50,007 nucleotides of DNA, taken from Acidobacteriota bacterium (GTDB lineage Bacteria; Acidobacteriota; UBA4820; DSQY01). The stretch's first letter is position 1; every line of letters starts with the position of its first letter. This document shows, piece after piece, positions 26,797 through 36,337 of the stretch. The stretch covers positions 1-50,007 of the forward strand of contig JAJYCJ010000012.1 in the NCBI GenBank assembly GCA_021778515.1, written 5' to 3'. The notes below the pieces were generated by a model. It searched no databases. It saw nothing but the letters and a program-made list of their open reading frames with translations, and was not told where the DNA came from. Both the position numbers and the translations under genes were made by a program.

Positions 26797-26824
26797 AAAG
26801 GGCCGCCCGCTCGGGCGGCCCTTT
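26797..26824 (+). terminator. terminator of the tricorn gene
   Basis: A perfect 13-bp stem AAAGGGCCGCCCG (26797-26809) with CGGGCGGCCCTTT (26812-26824) around a 2-base loop, 22 bases past the stop. The A/T ends make it symmetric, so it could also work leftward. Confidence 0.75.
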
Positions 26825-26894
26825 CAGTCCATGAGGTGCGACTGGGCGTCGCAACTCGCCCCTGTGCTCTTTTCCGGCGCAGTCGGCTAGGACC

Positions 26895-27179
26895 TCACCC
26901 GTGGGCCTTGACCTCTCCCTGGATGACCTCGGGGGTGCCGAGAATGCCCGCGAGGTGGTGTTCCACCCAGAACTTCGCCACGGAGACCGAGCCCTCGGCG
27001 CCCGACTTGCTCCCGAACACGGTCATGGACTCCCCGACCCCGTTCCCGTTGTCCAACCAGAAGTAGGCAACGAACCCAGGGGCCTTCTTCAGCAGAGGGA
27101 CGAAGCTCTCCTGGATCTCACGGTCGATCTTCTCCGCGTTCGCGGGGTCGAAACGGTAACGGCGGCTGACAGCGTACAT
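26895..27179 (-). CDS. small ABM-like (dimeric alpha-beta barrel) protein
   Basis: 94 aa, 'MYAVSRRYRFDPANAEKIDREIQESFVPLLKKAPGFVAYFWLDNGNG', the strand-helix pattern of antibiotic-biosynthesis-monooxygenase-like proteins. The second half ends 'FWVEHHLAGILGTPEVIQGEV'. No catalytic assignment is possible. It is followed downstream by the tricorn terminator in the opposite orientation. Confidence 0.75.
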   Translation of the reverse strand: MYAVSRRYRFDPANAEKIDREIQESFVPLLKKAPGFVAYFWLDNGNGVGESMTVFGSKSGAEGSVSVAKFWVEHHLAGILGTPEVIQGEVKAHG

Positions 27180-27266
27180 GGAAGTCTCCTGGAAGATGGC
27201 CAGAATGTGGGTCGCCGTCCGGGTGGGCGCCAGCCCGGCCGGCAGAGGGGGCAGCCCCGGCGCCGT

Positions 27267-27986
27267 CTACCGGCCGAAGACCTCCTTGAGCAGATCGGTG
27301 GTCCTCGCCGCGGGGTGTTTGCGGATGCGCTTCTCCTGCTGGCCCAGGACGGTGAAGAGGCCCGCGAGGGTCCGGTTGGTGACGTACTGGTCGAGGTTCA
27401 CCGCCGGCTTCGTGACGAAGGGCAGCTTGTCGTAGCGCTCGATCAGGCGGTTGTACTGCTGGGCCACGCCCACCTTCTCCATGCTCTTCGTCACGATGGG
27501 GAGGAACTTGGCGTCCAGGGCGGCGGAGGTATGGGCGCGGAAGTATTGCGTGGCGGCCGTGTTTCCTCCGCGCAGGATGTGCACGGCGTCGGGCAGGGTC
27601 ATCTGCTTGATGCCATCGGCGAAGATGGGCCTGGCCTCTCCGGCGGCCTTTTCCGCGGCCCGGTTCATGGCCACCTCCAGTTCGTCCACCTCCTTACCCA
27701 TCCCGAGCTTGCGCAGCGTGTCGGCCATGGGCCGGATCTCTTTCGGCAGGGCGATGCGGATGAGGGCGTTGCCGAGAAAGCCGTCCACCTTGGAGGTCTG
27801 GAGGACGGTTCGCTCCGCTCCCACCTGGAGCGCCTCCTTCAGTCCCGCCGCGGCGGTCTTCTCGTCGATCCCTCCGCCCTGCGACAGGAGCTTGTCCAGC
27901 TGCGCCCGGGGTGCCGGGCCAGCCCCCGAAACCAGCAGCACACCTGCCAGCAACACCATCACCCATGGATTCCGAAGGCGTGTCAT
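27267..27986 (-). CDS. DUF4197 family exported protein
   Basis: 239 aa. A hydrophobic signal segment (NPWVMVLLAGVLLVSGAG) is followed by an all-helical DUF4197 domain: 'GLKEALQVGAERTVLQTSKVDGFLGNALIRIALP', 'DAVHILRGGNTAATQYFR', 'DQYVTNRTLAGLFTVLGQQEKRIRKHPAARTTDLLKEVF'. These match the family closely. Function is unknown; it is probably periplasmic. ATG 27986 has GGAGGTG upstream. It lies 87 bases upstream of the ABM-like gene on the same strand. Confidence 0.9.
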   Translation of the reverse strand: MTRLRNPWVMVLLAGVLLVSGAGPAPRAQLDKLLSQGGGIDEKTAAAGLKEALQVGAERTVLQTSKVDGFLGNALIRIALPKEIRPMADTLRKLGMGKEVDELEVAMNRAAEKAAGEARPIFADGIKQMTLPDAVHILRGGNTAATQYFRAHTSAALDAKFLPIVTKSMEKVGVAQQYNRLIERYDKLPFVTKPAVNLDQYVTNRTLAGLFTVLGQQEKRIRKHPAARTTDLLKEVFGR

Positions 27987-28381
27987 AGGCACCTCCATGC
28001 AGAAAGACCGACCAGGCGCGGGCGGTCGGGGAGATAGGCCGGGAGCCCTCTTCCTGAAGACCCGTTCGCCCATGAATCCATTACAATGTAACACCGTATC
28101 GAGCCAACGTCCCAAAGGCGCGATTCCACTCCGGCCGAGCCCGCCCGGCCACGGGCGGCGTCGGCTTCGGATCGGCGTCCGCGGGCGCCAGGCGCACGAT
28201 GCGGTAGTGCCCGAGGGTCCTGCCCGCCTCCATCGTCATGGGTTTTCCCCAACCCACGGTAGCGCGTGAGGAGGAGGCGGTCAAGGGATCGGGAGCCGCA
28301 CGTGAGCGGCGCCCCGTTCGGGCCGGGGCGGGACCTCGGGAGGGCGGGAGATGGCCCGCGGTGAGGAGGGCGCTGCTCCCT
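27987..28381. other. 395-bp region with a possible kinase-gene fragment
   Basis: Lies between the DUF4197 and EttA genes. On the minus strand from ATG 28233 it reads MEAGRTLGHYRIVRLAPAD, which looks like the start of a bacterial Ser/Thr protein kinase (x-GxxLGxYxIVxLLG) but diverges before the glycine loop. It may be a kinase remnant or chance. Nothing else is recognisable. Confidence 0.35.
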
Positions 28382-30064
<1,683 letters not shown>

Positions 30065-30408
30065 GGCGCGACGACCTCCGGGGCGATTGTAGCAACGGGA
30101 AGGCGAAAGGCGAAGAGCGAAGGGGGAGAAGCCTCACCACGGAGAACACCGAGAGCACGGAGAAAAGCCCGCCGTCGAAAACCCCGCCGTCGAAGACCCT
30201 GTAGGAGCGCTCTCCGGAGCGCGAATATTCACCACGGAGAGCACGGAGAGCACGGAGAAAGCTGTAAGGTGGTCAAAAGCGGCGCAGCGGCGTTGCCCAC
30301 CATTATTTGTGGCAAGACCGGAGCATAACGCCGCGTTGCCCCCATGGGCCCAAGGCGGTGGGCATCACGAAGACGATGCCCACTGATACGCGGCTGGGCG
30401 CCTTGGCG
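30065..30408. repeat. 344-bp region with two periodic arms and a REP-like hairpin
   Basis: Upstream of ettA there is a run of GGCGAAA-like 7-base units (about 30099-30120). Then come two direct-oriented arms with a 9-base period, at 30134-30165 (CACCACGGAGAACACCGAGAG) and 30230-30261 (CACCACGGAGAGCACGGAGAG). Between them is a GTAG-headed hairpin at 30201-30224. No gene is seen. Confidence 0.65.
30201..30224 (+). repeat. REP-like GTAG palindrome
   Basis: GTAGGAGCGCTCTCCGGAGC followed by GCGA: a GTAG head and a 6-bp stem GCGCTC/GAGCGC with a 4-base loop. This is the layout of the REP sequences handled by RAYT transposases in Pseudomonas and Stenotrophomonas. No RAYT gene is in the window. Confidence 0.5.
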
Positions 30409-31197
30409 TCAGTCGCCATCTGCGGGGCTCCTGGAGAGACCACGTCGAAGGTCATCTTGGGGAGTCGTGTTGGACCCCTTGCCCAGGGCCGCTCTCTCTC
30501 TCAAGCAGAAGATGACCCACTCAAGAATAGCGGCAGTTCTCTTTTGATTTTCCCTAATATTGTTGAGATAGATTGCCGCTAATTCACGCGCCTTGCTGGT
30601 GCTAACTCGTATGGATACGAGACTATGATCGTTCATGACCAGGAAAAGGGAGTCTCCCGCCCGCTTATGTGAGAGCTCAGGATCATCGCTTATCGCAAAA
30701 CGATCTCGGATCATCACGTTCCCGTGTTTTAGCTTGTTGTATGCTTGAACAACTCCATCCTTGAGGTACATATCTACCATTGGAAAGAGCAGTTTCTTGA
30801 GATCTGAGTCCTTGAGCTTTTCAGGGCCAGCATCATCCCCGACCAACTTGTTAAGTGTTTCGGCCGAGGGCAGCCCGACATACCCAAACCAGTCCTCTGA
30901 TTCCATCAGTCCTTTGAAAAAGTGGCCAACTTCGCCCTGCTTGTAGGAGAGAAAGGACGACAGGATGCTTCTGCACCTCGAGGCTTTGGAAACTGCAATC
31001 AGCAGTGCGCCTGTCGCCTCCCATGCGCTTACTAGCTCCAAGTGAAGAGATGCAATGAGATGACCTGCCCGATTGAAGTCTTGCTTAGTGAATGCCTCTT
31101 CATAGGCGGCGTGGAGCGCCTCGGCAACTGCAACTGGTCTCATGGAGGAAAAGTCGCGATACTCACCCAGGAAGCGAATGTCGGCTAACCGGTTCAT
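30409..31197 (-). CDS. AT-rich gene of unknown function
   Basis: 262 aa, soluble and mainly helical ('RPVAVAEALHAAYEEAFTKQDFNRAGHLIASLHLELVSAWEATGALL', 'KLLFPMVDMYLKDGVVQAYNKLKHGNVMI'). No family recognised. The last element, 'YNKLKHGNVMIRD', recalls HEPN/abortive-infection-like 'YxxxKHG' helices, but that is only an impression. The codon usage is clearly more AT-rich than all neighbours, which suggests recent transfer. ATG 31197 has GGGAGG upstream. It lies 58 bases downstream of the next gene on the same strand. Confidence 0.75.
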   Translation of the reverse strand: MNRLADIRFLGEYRDFSSMRPVAVAEALHAAYEEAFTKQDFNRAGHLIASLHLELVSAWEATGALLIAVSKASRCRSILSSFLSYKQGEVGHFFKGLMESEDWFGYVGLPSAETLNKLVGDDAGPEKLKDSDLKKLLFPMVDMYLKDGVVQAYNKLKHGNVMIRDRFAISDDPELSHKRAGDSLFLVMNDHSLVSIRVSTSKARELAAIYLNNIRENQKRTAAILEWVIFCLRERAALGKGSNTTPQDDLRRGLSRSPADGD

Positions 31198-31255
31198 CGA
31201 TGCCTCCCAGGGGGCGGGGGTGAGAAGAACCCCCACCCCCGCCAGCCATTCTGAT

Positions 31256-31939
31256 CTAGCTCGCTGCTCCCACGGCCGGCGTCCCGTTGCCGTTGTCCTT
31301 CTTGGCCTTGGCCTTGGCGGCCTTCTTGAAGAAGGAGTCGGCGGTGCGCTTGTCGCCGCCGAAGGCGGAGAGGATGTCGGCGTAGTTCTTGCGGTAGGCG
31401 GCGAGCCAGTTGACCTTCTCGGCCTCCAGCAGGGCCCAGGCGTTGGCGGCGACGGTGAGGCTGGCCTGGAACGCGGTGAGGGTCTTGGTGTAGGTGCCGA
31501 GCTGGGCCTTGATCTGGGGCAGATACTTGCCCGCAAGCGGGTCGTCGGGCGTCTCCTCGAGGACGGCGGCCAGCGCCGTCACGCGCCCGATCTCGCCGGC
31601 GTAGCCGTCCCGGATGATGGCGCTCAGGCCCTCCGGGAACCAGCGCAGGAAGGTGGCGTCCCTCTTGTTGTTCTTGCACTGCGCCAGCTTGGAGAAGTAG
31701 AGATCCCGGATGAGGTTGTCCATGTCCAGGTCCGCCCGCGCCAGCTCCGCCTCCAGGGTCGCCTTGGCGCGCCCGGCCTCGATGAAGAGCTGGCCCTTCT
31801 TCTCCAGGGCCGCCTGCTGGGCCTCGAACGGGGGCGCCAGCCCCTTGGTCTTGACGTCGGCCTTGATCCGCGCCAGGTGGTAGATGCCGTGCTCGTTCAC
31901 CATGCCCGTCCAGCTCGCCGTGTCCTTCACCATCTCCAT
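31256..31939 (-). CDS. helical protein of unknown function
   Basis: 227 aa, almost wholly alpha-helical, without signal or TM segments, ending in a lysine-rich tail (FFKKAAKAKAKKDNGNGTPAVG). No family recognised. Its GC content is normal for this genome, unlike the gene after it. GGGAGGAC lies before ATG 31939. The two genes may form an operon of mixed origin. Confidence 0.75.
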   Translation of the reverse strand: MEMVKDTASWTGMVNEHGIYHLARIKADVKTKGLAPPFEAQQAALEKKGQLFIEAGRAKATLEAELARADLDMDNLIRDLYFSKLAQCKNNKRDATFLRWFPEGLSAIIRDGYAGEIGRVTALAAVLEETPDDPLAGKYLPQIKAQLGTYTKTLTAFQASLTVAANAWALLEAEKVNWLAAYRKNYADILSAFGGDKRTADSFFKKAAKAKAKKDNGNGTPAVGAAS

Positions 31940-32738
31940 GTGGAAGTCCTCCCGACAGGGATCCCCGCCGCCCGACCCATTCGGGCGGGAGGCCCACTCA
32001 ACGCCATGGCATGAAAACCGGAGGGCAGAGCCCGCCGGTCCCCCGAAATGTCCTCTGACGGATTGAAATGCCCAGGACAGGTGTCGGAAGCGGCCCGCGA
32101 AGGGGCCCTCGGCCCGCCGAAAATCGGGGAAACGGCTCCCATGCGCGTTGCGGGGCCATTTCCGAAGGCCGCACTGCTCCCCCCGCACAGGAGGAAGCAG
32201 GGTGCGGAATCCCGCGCGGCCCTTTCACCGGCGCCGCCCCCACGGCCGCGACGGGAAAGGGCGACACCCGTCTCCGGAGAGGACGGCGCGGAATCCGGAA
32301 GCGGGGCGCGCACGTCGTATCGGAGCGTTTCCGCCTCTGGGACCGCCTCGTCCATGCGTGATTCTGCCGTTTCGGCGATGGTCCGCGCCCAAGGCACGGC
32401 TTGAAGCCCCCCCACGTCCCCTCTCCATGCGACAATCCCGGCGAACGCACTTCGGTGATGGCATTAGTATACGGCCAGCGTGATGGCGAACGGAAGGGGG
32501 TAACAAGGAGCCGCGAGGAAATCCGAGGATGGCGGTTCAAAGCGACTGCTGATCCTTCTGGCGGAGCATGTCCTTCGGAGCGAGGCGGAGGAAGGCGCGT
32601 CCCGGCCAAGAGGGCGCCGGCCGATGGCGAGCATCGGACGCGGCGGCGGTCTCTCCACGGCGGGATCCTCTGCCAGCAGCCCTTCGAAGGAGTCCTCGGG
32701 ATGACGCCCCTTGCGTCTCGCGTCTCGCGCCTAGCGTC

Positions 32739-32849
32739 CCCACCCTCCACCGCGCCGTTTTTCTCCGTGTCCTCCGTGCTCTCCGTGGTGAGGCGGCGCG
32801 CGCAGGAGCGGGACCGGGGGGGGCGCTCCACTCCCCACCCTCCACCGCG
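32739..32849. repeat. periodic arm between 16-bp direct repeats
   Basis: CCCACCCTCCACCGCG occurs at 32739-32754 and 32834-32849. Between them lies an arm TTCTCCGTGTCCTCCGTGCT followed by CTCCGTGGTG, the reverse complement of the 9-base-period arms at 30.1 kb. A related CCACCCTCC stands near 15.71 kb. Confidence 0.6.
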
Positions 32850-32895
32850 GCGCTCGTTCCGCTGGCTCCTGCAATAAGAAGAGCCTCCGTGGTGT

Positions 32896-32901
32896 TATAA
32901 T
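32896..32901 (+). promoter_or_regulatory. TATAAT -10 box for the AIM24 pair
   Basis: A perfect TATAAT, 118 bases before the first AIM24 ATG, in an otherwise GC-rich stretch. The -35 (AATAAG at 17 bases) is poor. Confidence 0.45.
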
Positions 32902-33018
32902 CAATACATAGTCCAGGGTTGCCCGGGGCCGTTGGGAGACGGTGGGTGCGGCAGAGAACGAGACGGGGCGGTTCGGCGCGGGGGTTCGCCGGCCGCGGAC
33001 GGCTCCCGAGGAGGTCCC

Positions 33019-33867
33019 ATGAGCGACGGCGTCCAGAACCAGCCCGGCGCGGCCCAGGCCCCGCTGGAGCGAATCCAGTGTCAGTGGTGTCAGGGGCAGA
33101 ACGAGAAGACGGCCACGAGCTGCCGCTCCTGCGGGGCGCCCCTGGACGTGCGGAACCTGGTGAGCGAGTCGGGCTGGCGCGAGGCGCCCCGGCTTCGCGA
33201 CATGACCGAGATCCACTTCGGCGAGAGCACCTGCCAGGTGGAGGGCGAGATCGTCCCGGTGGCGGAGCTGCACATCGCCGCGGGCGACTCCGTCTACTTC
33301 GAGCACCACGTCATGCTCTGGAAGGAGGAGACGGTCCCCCTGACGACGCTCCAGCTCCCCGGCGGCATGAAACGGGTGCTGGCCGGCATGCCCTTCATCA
33401 TCAGCGTGGCCTCGGGCCAGGGCCGCATCGCCTTCTCGCGGGACGCCACGGGCGAGCTGGTGGTGCTCCCCCTGCACCCCGGGATGGAGCTGGACGTGCG
33501 CGAGCACGCCTTCCTCCTGGCCTCGCACACCATCCAATACTCCTTCGTCCGCATCAAGGGGCTGGCCAACATCCTCTTCGGCGGGCAGGGGATGTTCATG
33601 GACCGCTTCGTCACCGCCAGCGCCCCGGGGCTGCTCATCCTCCACGGCTACGGCAACGTCTTCGAGCGGACCCTGAAGGCGGGCGAGAGCATCCTCCTGG
33701 AGCCGGGCGCCTTCCTCTACAAGGACTCCACGGTGACCATGGCGGTGCAGCAGCAGAAGCTCACCTCGGGGTTCTTCGGCGGCTTCGGCATGAGCCTCGC
33801 CAAGATGACGGGCCCCGGCCGGGTGGGCATCCAGTCCATGTACGTGCACCACGCCTCGGGCGAATAG
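33019..33867 (+). CDS. AIM24 family protein with N-terminal zinc ribbon (copy 1)
   Basis: 282 aa. A zinc ribbon (CQWCQGQN...CRSC, about 18-37) precedes an AIM24/TRAP-like beta domain ('AELHIAAGDSVYFEHHVMLWKEE', 'GGQGMFMDRFVTASAPGLLILHGYGNVFERTLKAGESILLEPGAFLYKD'). The bacterial function of AIM24 proteins is not settled; the beta-rich fold may assemble or bind ligands at the membrane. GAGGAGG precedes ATG 33019. The next gene is a paralogue 9 bases downstream. Confidence 0.9.
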   Translation: MSDGVQNQPGAAQAPLERIQCQWCQGQNEKTATSCRSCGAPLDVRNLVSESGWREAPRLRDMTEIHFGESTCQVEGEIVPVAELHIAAGDSVYFEHHVMLWKEETVPLTTLQLPGGMKRVLAGMPFIISVASGQGRIAFSRDATGELVVLPLHPGMELDVREHAFLLASHTIQYSFVRIKGLANILFGGQGMFMDRFVTASAPGLLILHGYGNVFERTLKAGESILLEPGAFLYKDSTVTMAVQQQKLTSGFFGGFGMSLAKMTGPGRVGIQSMYVHHASGE

Positions 33868-33876
33868 GAGGGGGCC

Positions 33877-34794
33877 ATGGCGGACCAGAACGCGCCGGCC
33901 GCCGGCCGGACCTACACCTGCCCCTACTGCGGCGCCGCGAGCGACGGCACGGCCCTCTCGTGCCCCGGCTGCGGATCGCCCATCGACGTGCGCTCCATCG
34001 TCTCTCCCGCGCACTGGAGCGAGGCCCCCGCGCAGAAGGACATGGCCAAGCTCAAGTTCGGCAACTCCATCTGCCAGATCGAGGGGACCTACGTGCCCGT
34101 GGCCGACCTCCAGCTCGCCGCGGGCGACGGCGTCTACTTCGCCCACCACGTGCTCCTCTGGATGGACGGCCAGGTCCAGGTGGGCGCCATGCCCCTCAAG
34201 GGGGCCTTCAAGCGCATGCTCGCCGGCATGCCCATCGTCATGACCGAGGCCAAGGGCCCGGGCCGCATCGCCTTCTCGCGGGACGCGCCCGGCGAGCTGC
34301 TGGCGCTGCCCCTGCAGAAGGGGGACGCGGTGGACGTGCGCGAGCACCTCCTCGTGGTGGCGACCCACTCGGTGGCCTACGACTGGTTCCAGACCAACGT
34401 CTGGTACAAGATCCGCATCCAGAAGGGCAACGAGACGGAGACCGAGACCATCTACCCCATGGGCATGCTCATGGACCGTTTCACGGCCCCCGCCGGCCCC
34501 GGCTTCCTGCTGATCCACGCCTCGGGCAACGTCTTCGTGCGCAACCTGCAGCCGGGAGAGACCATCCTCATCAAGCCCACCTCTCTCCTCTACAAGGACC
34601 CTGGCGTGCAGATGCAGCTCCACTTCGAGCACCCGAGCCAGACCTTCAGCTTCTTCGGCGGCTACAGCCAGCGCTACACGTGGCTGAGGCTGCACGGGCC
34701 GGGCCGCGTGGGCGTCATGTCGGCCTTCGAGCCGGTGGAGGGGGAGCAAGCCCAGCTCGTGGGCTTCTCTCCGGCCACCGAGAGGAGGTGGTAG
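33877..34794 (+). CDS. AIM24 family protein with N-terminal zinc ribbon (copy 2)
   Basis: 305 aa, paralogous along its length to the upstream gene: zinc ribbon CPYCGAAS...CPGCG (about 12-31), then the same 'VDVRSIVSPAHWSEAPAQKDM' linker and AIM24 domain. It has an insert of about 20 residues near 'KIRIQKGNETETETIYPMG'. The tandem arrangement suggests a two-subunit complex or recent duplication. A hairpin terminator follows the stop. Confidence 0.9.
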   Translation: MADQNAPAAGRTYTCPYCGAASDGTALSCPGCGSPIDVRSIVSPAHWSEAPAQKDMAKLKFGNSICQIEGTYVPVADLQLAAGDGVYFAHHVLLWMDGQVQVGAMPLKGAFKRMLAGMPIVMTEAKGPGRIAFSRDAPGELLALPLQKGDAVDVREHLLVVATHSVAYDWFQTNVWYKIRIQKGNETETETIYPMGMLMDRFTAPAGPGFLLIHASGNVFVRNLQPGETILIKPTSLLYKDPGVQMQLHFEHPSQTFSFFGGYSQRYTWLRLHGPGRVGVMSAFEPVEGEQAQLVGFSPATERRW

Positions 34795-34841
34795 GGGGCC
34801 GCCGCGTCTTTCCGCCTCATGGCATGCGATCCATCGGGCGA

Positions 34842-34865
34842 GGCCCGTCCCCGGCGGGACGGGCC
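34842..34865 (+). terminator. hairpin after the AIM24 operon
   Basis: A 9-bp stem GGCCCGTCC (34842-34850) with GGACGGGCC (34857-34865), 6-base loop, about 48 bases past the stop. There is no U-tract. Confidence 0.5.
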
Positions 34866-35055
34866 CTGCCGCACAGGGCGCGTTCCGGCGCGTGGCGAGA
34901 AGGATCGGAGCGACGGGATCGCGTGCTAGCAGAGCTTCGAAGGTGGCCGCGGGATGACAGCGGCAGAAGAAGCGCCCGTCGAGGCGGCTCCCCTGGCCCC
35001 TGAAGAAGGCACCGCAGGCGCCCGGGCGGCACGCCGGCTGTGCTCTATCCCCACG

Positions 35056-35094
35056 GCGCGGCCGTGGCGCGGCCGTGGCGCGGCCGTGGCGCGG
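35056..35094. repeat. 11-bp tandem repeat
   Basis: GCGCGGCCGTG is repeated three times exactly plus a half unit. At the matching place in the family 2 copy at 22.5 kb there is only one CCGTGG, so the array expanded inside this copy. Confidence 0.8.
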
Positions 35095-35190
35095 AGCCGG
35101 CAAAGCGGTCTGTTTTGGACAGCCATGATCTTGGATAGTTGTCCGCTTGGGGCATCTGGCGCTCGGTAGGGGGCCCGTGAGCCCGCCGTG

Positions 35191-35219
35191 TTGAAAAGGG
35201 ACTGATTCGGTATCATATT
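35191..35219 (+). promoter_or_regulatory. promoter for the NapH-like gene
   Basis: TTGAAA (35191-35196) and CATATT (35214-35219) with a 17-base spacer, ending 25 bases before the ATG. Confidence 0.5.
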
Positions 35220-35244
35220 GGCCGCCTCGCTGAGGAGGTGGCCC

Positions 35245-36336
35245 ATGGCCGCATCCGAGATCGCGCACCCGGAGGCCGAAAGGGAGGCGCACGCCGGGCG
35301 GCCCAAGCCCACCGCCACCCGCCTGCGCAGAGCCCTCCAGCTCTTCATGGTCCTCCTGGTCCTCGTCATCGGCGTCCAGTTCAGCCGCTTCGTCGCCTCC
35401 TGCCTGGACCCGCGCCTGCCCGCCGTGGCGAGGCCGCCGGGGGTGGGGGGCTTCCTGCCCATCGCCGGCCTCATGGGTCTGCGCCACTGGCTCGCGACGG
35501 GCCGCCTCGACGCCGTCCAGCCCTCCGCCGCGGTGCTCCTCCTGCTGGCCCTCCTCGCGAGCCTCCTTCTGAAGAAGTCCTTCTGCGCCTGGCTCTGCCC
35601 CATCGGCGCGCTCTCCGAGTGGCTCTGGCGCCTGAGGGCGAAGCTCTTTCCGCGCTGGCCGGCCCACCGCCTTCCCCGCTGGCTGGACGGGGTGCTCATG
35701 GCGCCCAAGTACCTCCTGCTGGCCTTCTTCGCCTTCTTCATCTTCGTGGCCATGCCGCCGAGGGCGCTGGAGGCCTTCATCGAGGGGCCTTACAACCGCG
35801 TGGCCGACGTGCGGATGCTGGCCTTCTTCGCCCATCCCTCGACCCTCACCGTCGCGGTGCTGGCGGGGCTCCTGCTCCTCTCCTTCCTCGTGCAGAACGC
35901 CTGGTGTCGGTACCTCTGCCCCTACGGCGCGCTCACCGGCCTCGTCAGCCTGCTGAGCCCCCTCAAGGTGCGCCGCGTGGAGGAGGCCTGCACCCACTGC
36001 CAGGCCTGCACGAGGGCCTGTCCCATGCACCTGAAGGTGCACGAGCTGGGTGCCGTGCGCTCGCCCGAGTGCACGGCCTGCCTGCTCTGCGTGGACGCCT
36101 GCCCGGAGCCCGATGCGCTCGTAGTGGGCCCCGGGCCGGGTCTCAAGCGCCCCCGCCTCGCCCTCGCGGCTCTCGCCCTGGTCCTGCTCGTCTACTTCGG
36201 CGGCATGGCCCTGGCCATGGCGGCGGGCCACTGGCGCAACGGCATCGGCCGGGAGGAGTACCTGCGGATCGTGCCCCCCGCCATGCAGCGCTACCCCGTT
36301 CAAGACGGGGAGACAGACGGGACGCGATCCCCCTAG
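35245..36336 (+). CDS. NapH/CcoG-like polyferredoxin membrane protein
   Basis: 363 aa. Four or five membrane helices with two CxxxCP motifs on the loops (CAWLCPIGALSEW, CRYLCPYGALTGL) and a C-terminal pair of 4Fe-4S clusters (CTHCQACTRACP, CTACLLCVDACP). This is the NapH/NosR C-terminal type that passes electrons across or along the membrane; no nap or nos genes are near. ATG 35245 is preceded by GAGGAGG. Its TAG stop lies in the 5-bp target duplication of the adjacent miniature element. Confidence 0.9.
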   Translation: MAASEIAHPEAEREAHAGRPKPTATRLRRALQLFMVLLVLVIGVQFSRFVASCLDPRLPAVARPPGVGGFLPIAGLMGLRHWLATGRLDAVQPSAAVLLLLALLASLLLKKSFCAWLCPIGALSEWLWRLRAKLFPRWPAHRLPRWLDGVLMAPKYLLLAFFAFFIFVAMPPRALEAFIEGPYNRVADVRMLAFFAHPSTLTVAVLAGLLLLSFLVQNAWCRYLCPYGALTGLVSLLSPLKVRRVEEACTHCQACTRACPMHLKVHELGAVRSPECTACLLCVDACPEPDALVVGPGPGLKRPRLALAALALVLLVYFGGMALAMAAGHWRNGIGREEYLRIVPPAMQRYPVQDGETDGTRSP

Positions 36337-36337
36337 A

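Larger units (their letters stand above)
31940..33018. other. 1.08-kb gene-free, repeat-rich region
   Basis: No credible gene is seen. Parts recognised: the left half of repeat family 2 (about 32526-32597), a TTCGAAGG...CGGGATGAC repeat (about 32683-32706) that recurs at 34931 and 42222, a CGTCTCG short-period run (32714-32728), one periodic arm (32758-32791) between two copies of a 16-bp repeat, and a TATAAT box for the AIM24 operon. The stretch 32040-32520 has open frames on both strands but no family likeness. Confidence 0.6.
34795..35244. other. 450-bp intergenic region
   Basis: Holds the AIM24 terminator, a TTCGAAGG...CGGGATGAC repeat (about 34931-34958), the right half of repeat family 2 (about 35037-35128, ending TCTGTTTTGGACAGCC), an 11-bp tandem repeat inside it, and the promoter of the NapH-like gene. 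No gene is seen. Confidence 0.6.

Noticed and set aside
23202-26798. A 1198-codon open frame antisense to the tricorn gene
   Set aside because: Antisense artefact; the plus strand encodes the full tricorn architecture with signal peptide and catalytic residues.
30134-30261. A CRISPR array
   Set aside because: The period is only 9 bases, there are no spacers of regular length, and no cas genes are present.
32048-32404. A small gene in the empty 32-kb region
   Set aside because: Open on both strands without ribosome site, domain or codon bias; probably open by composition only.
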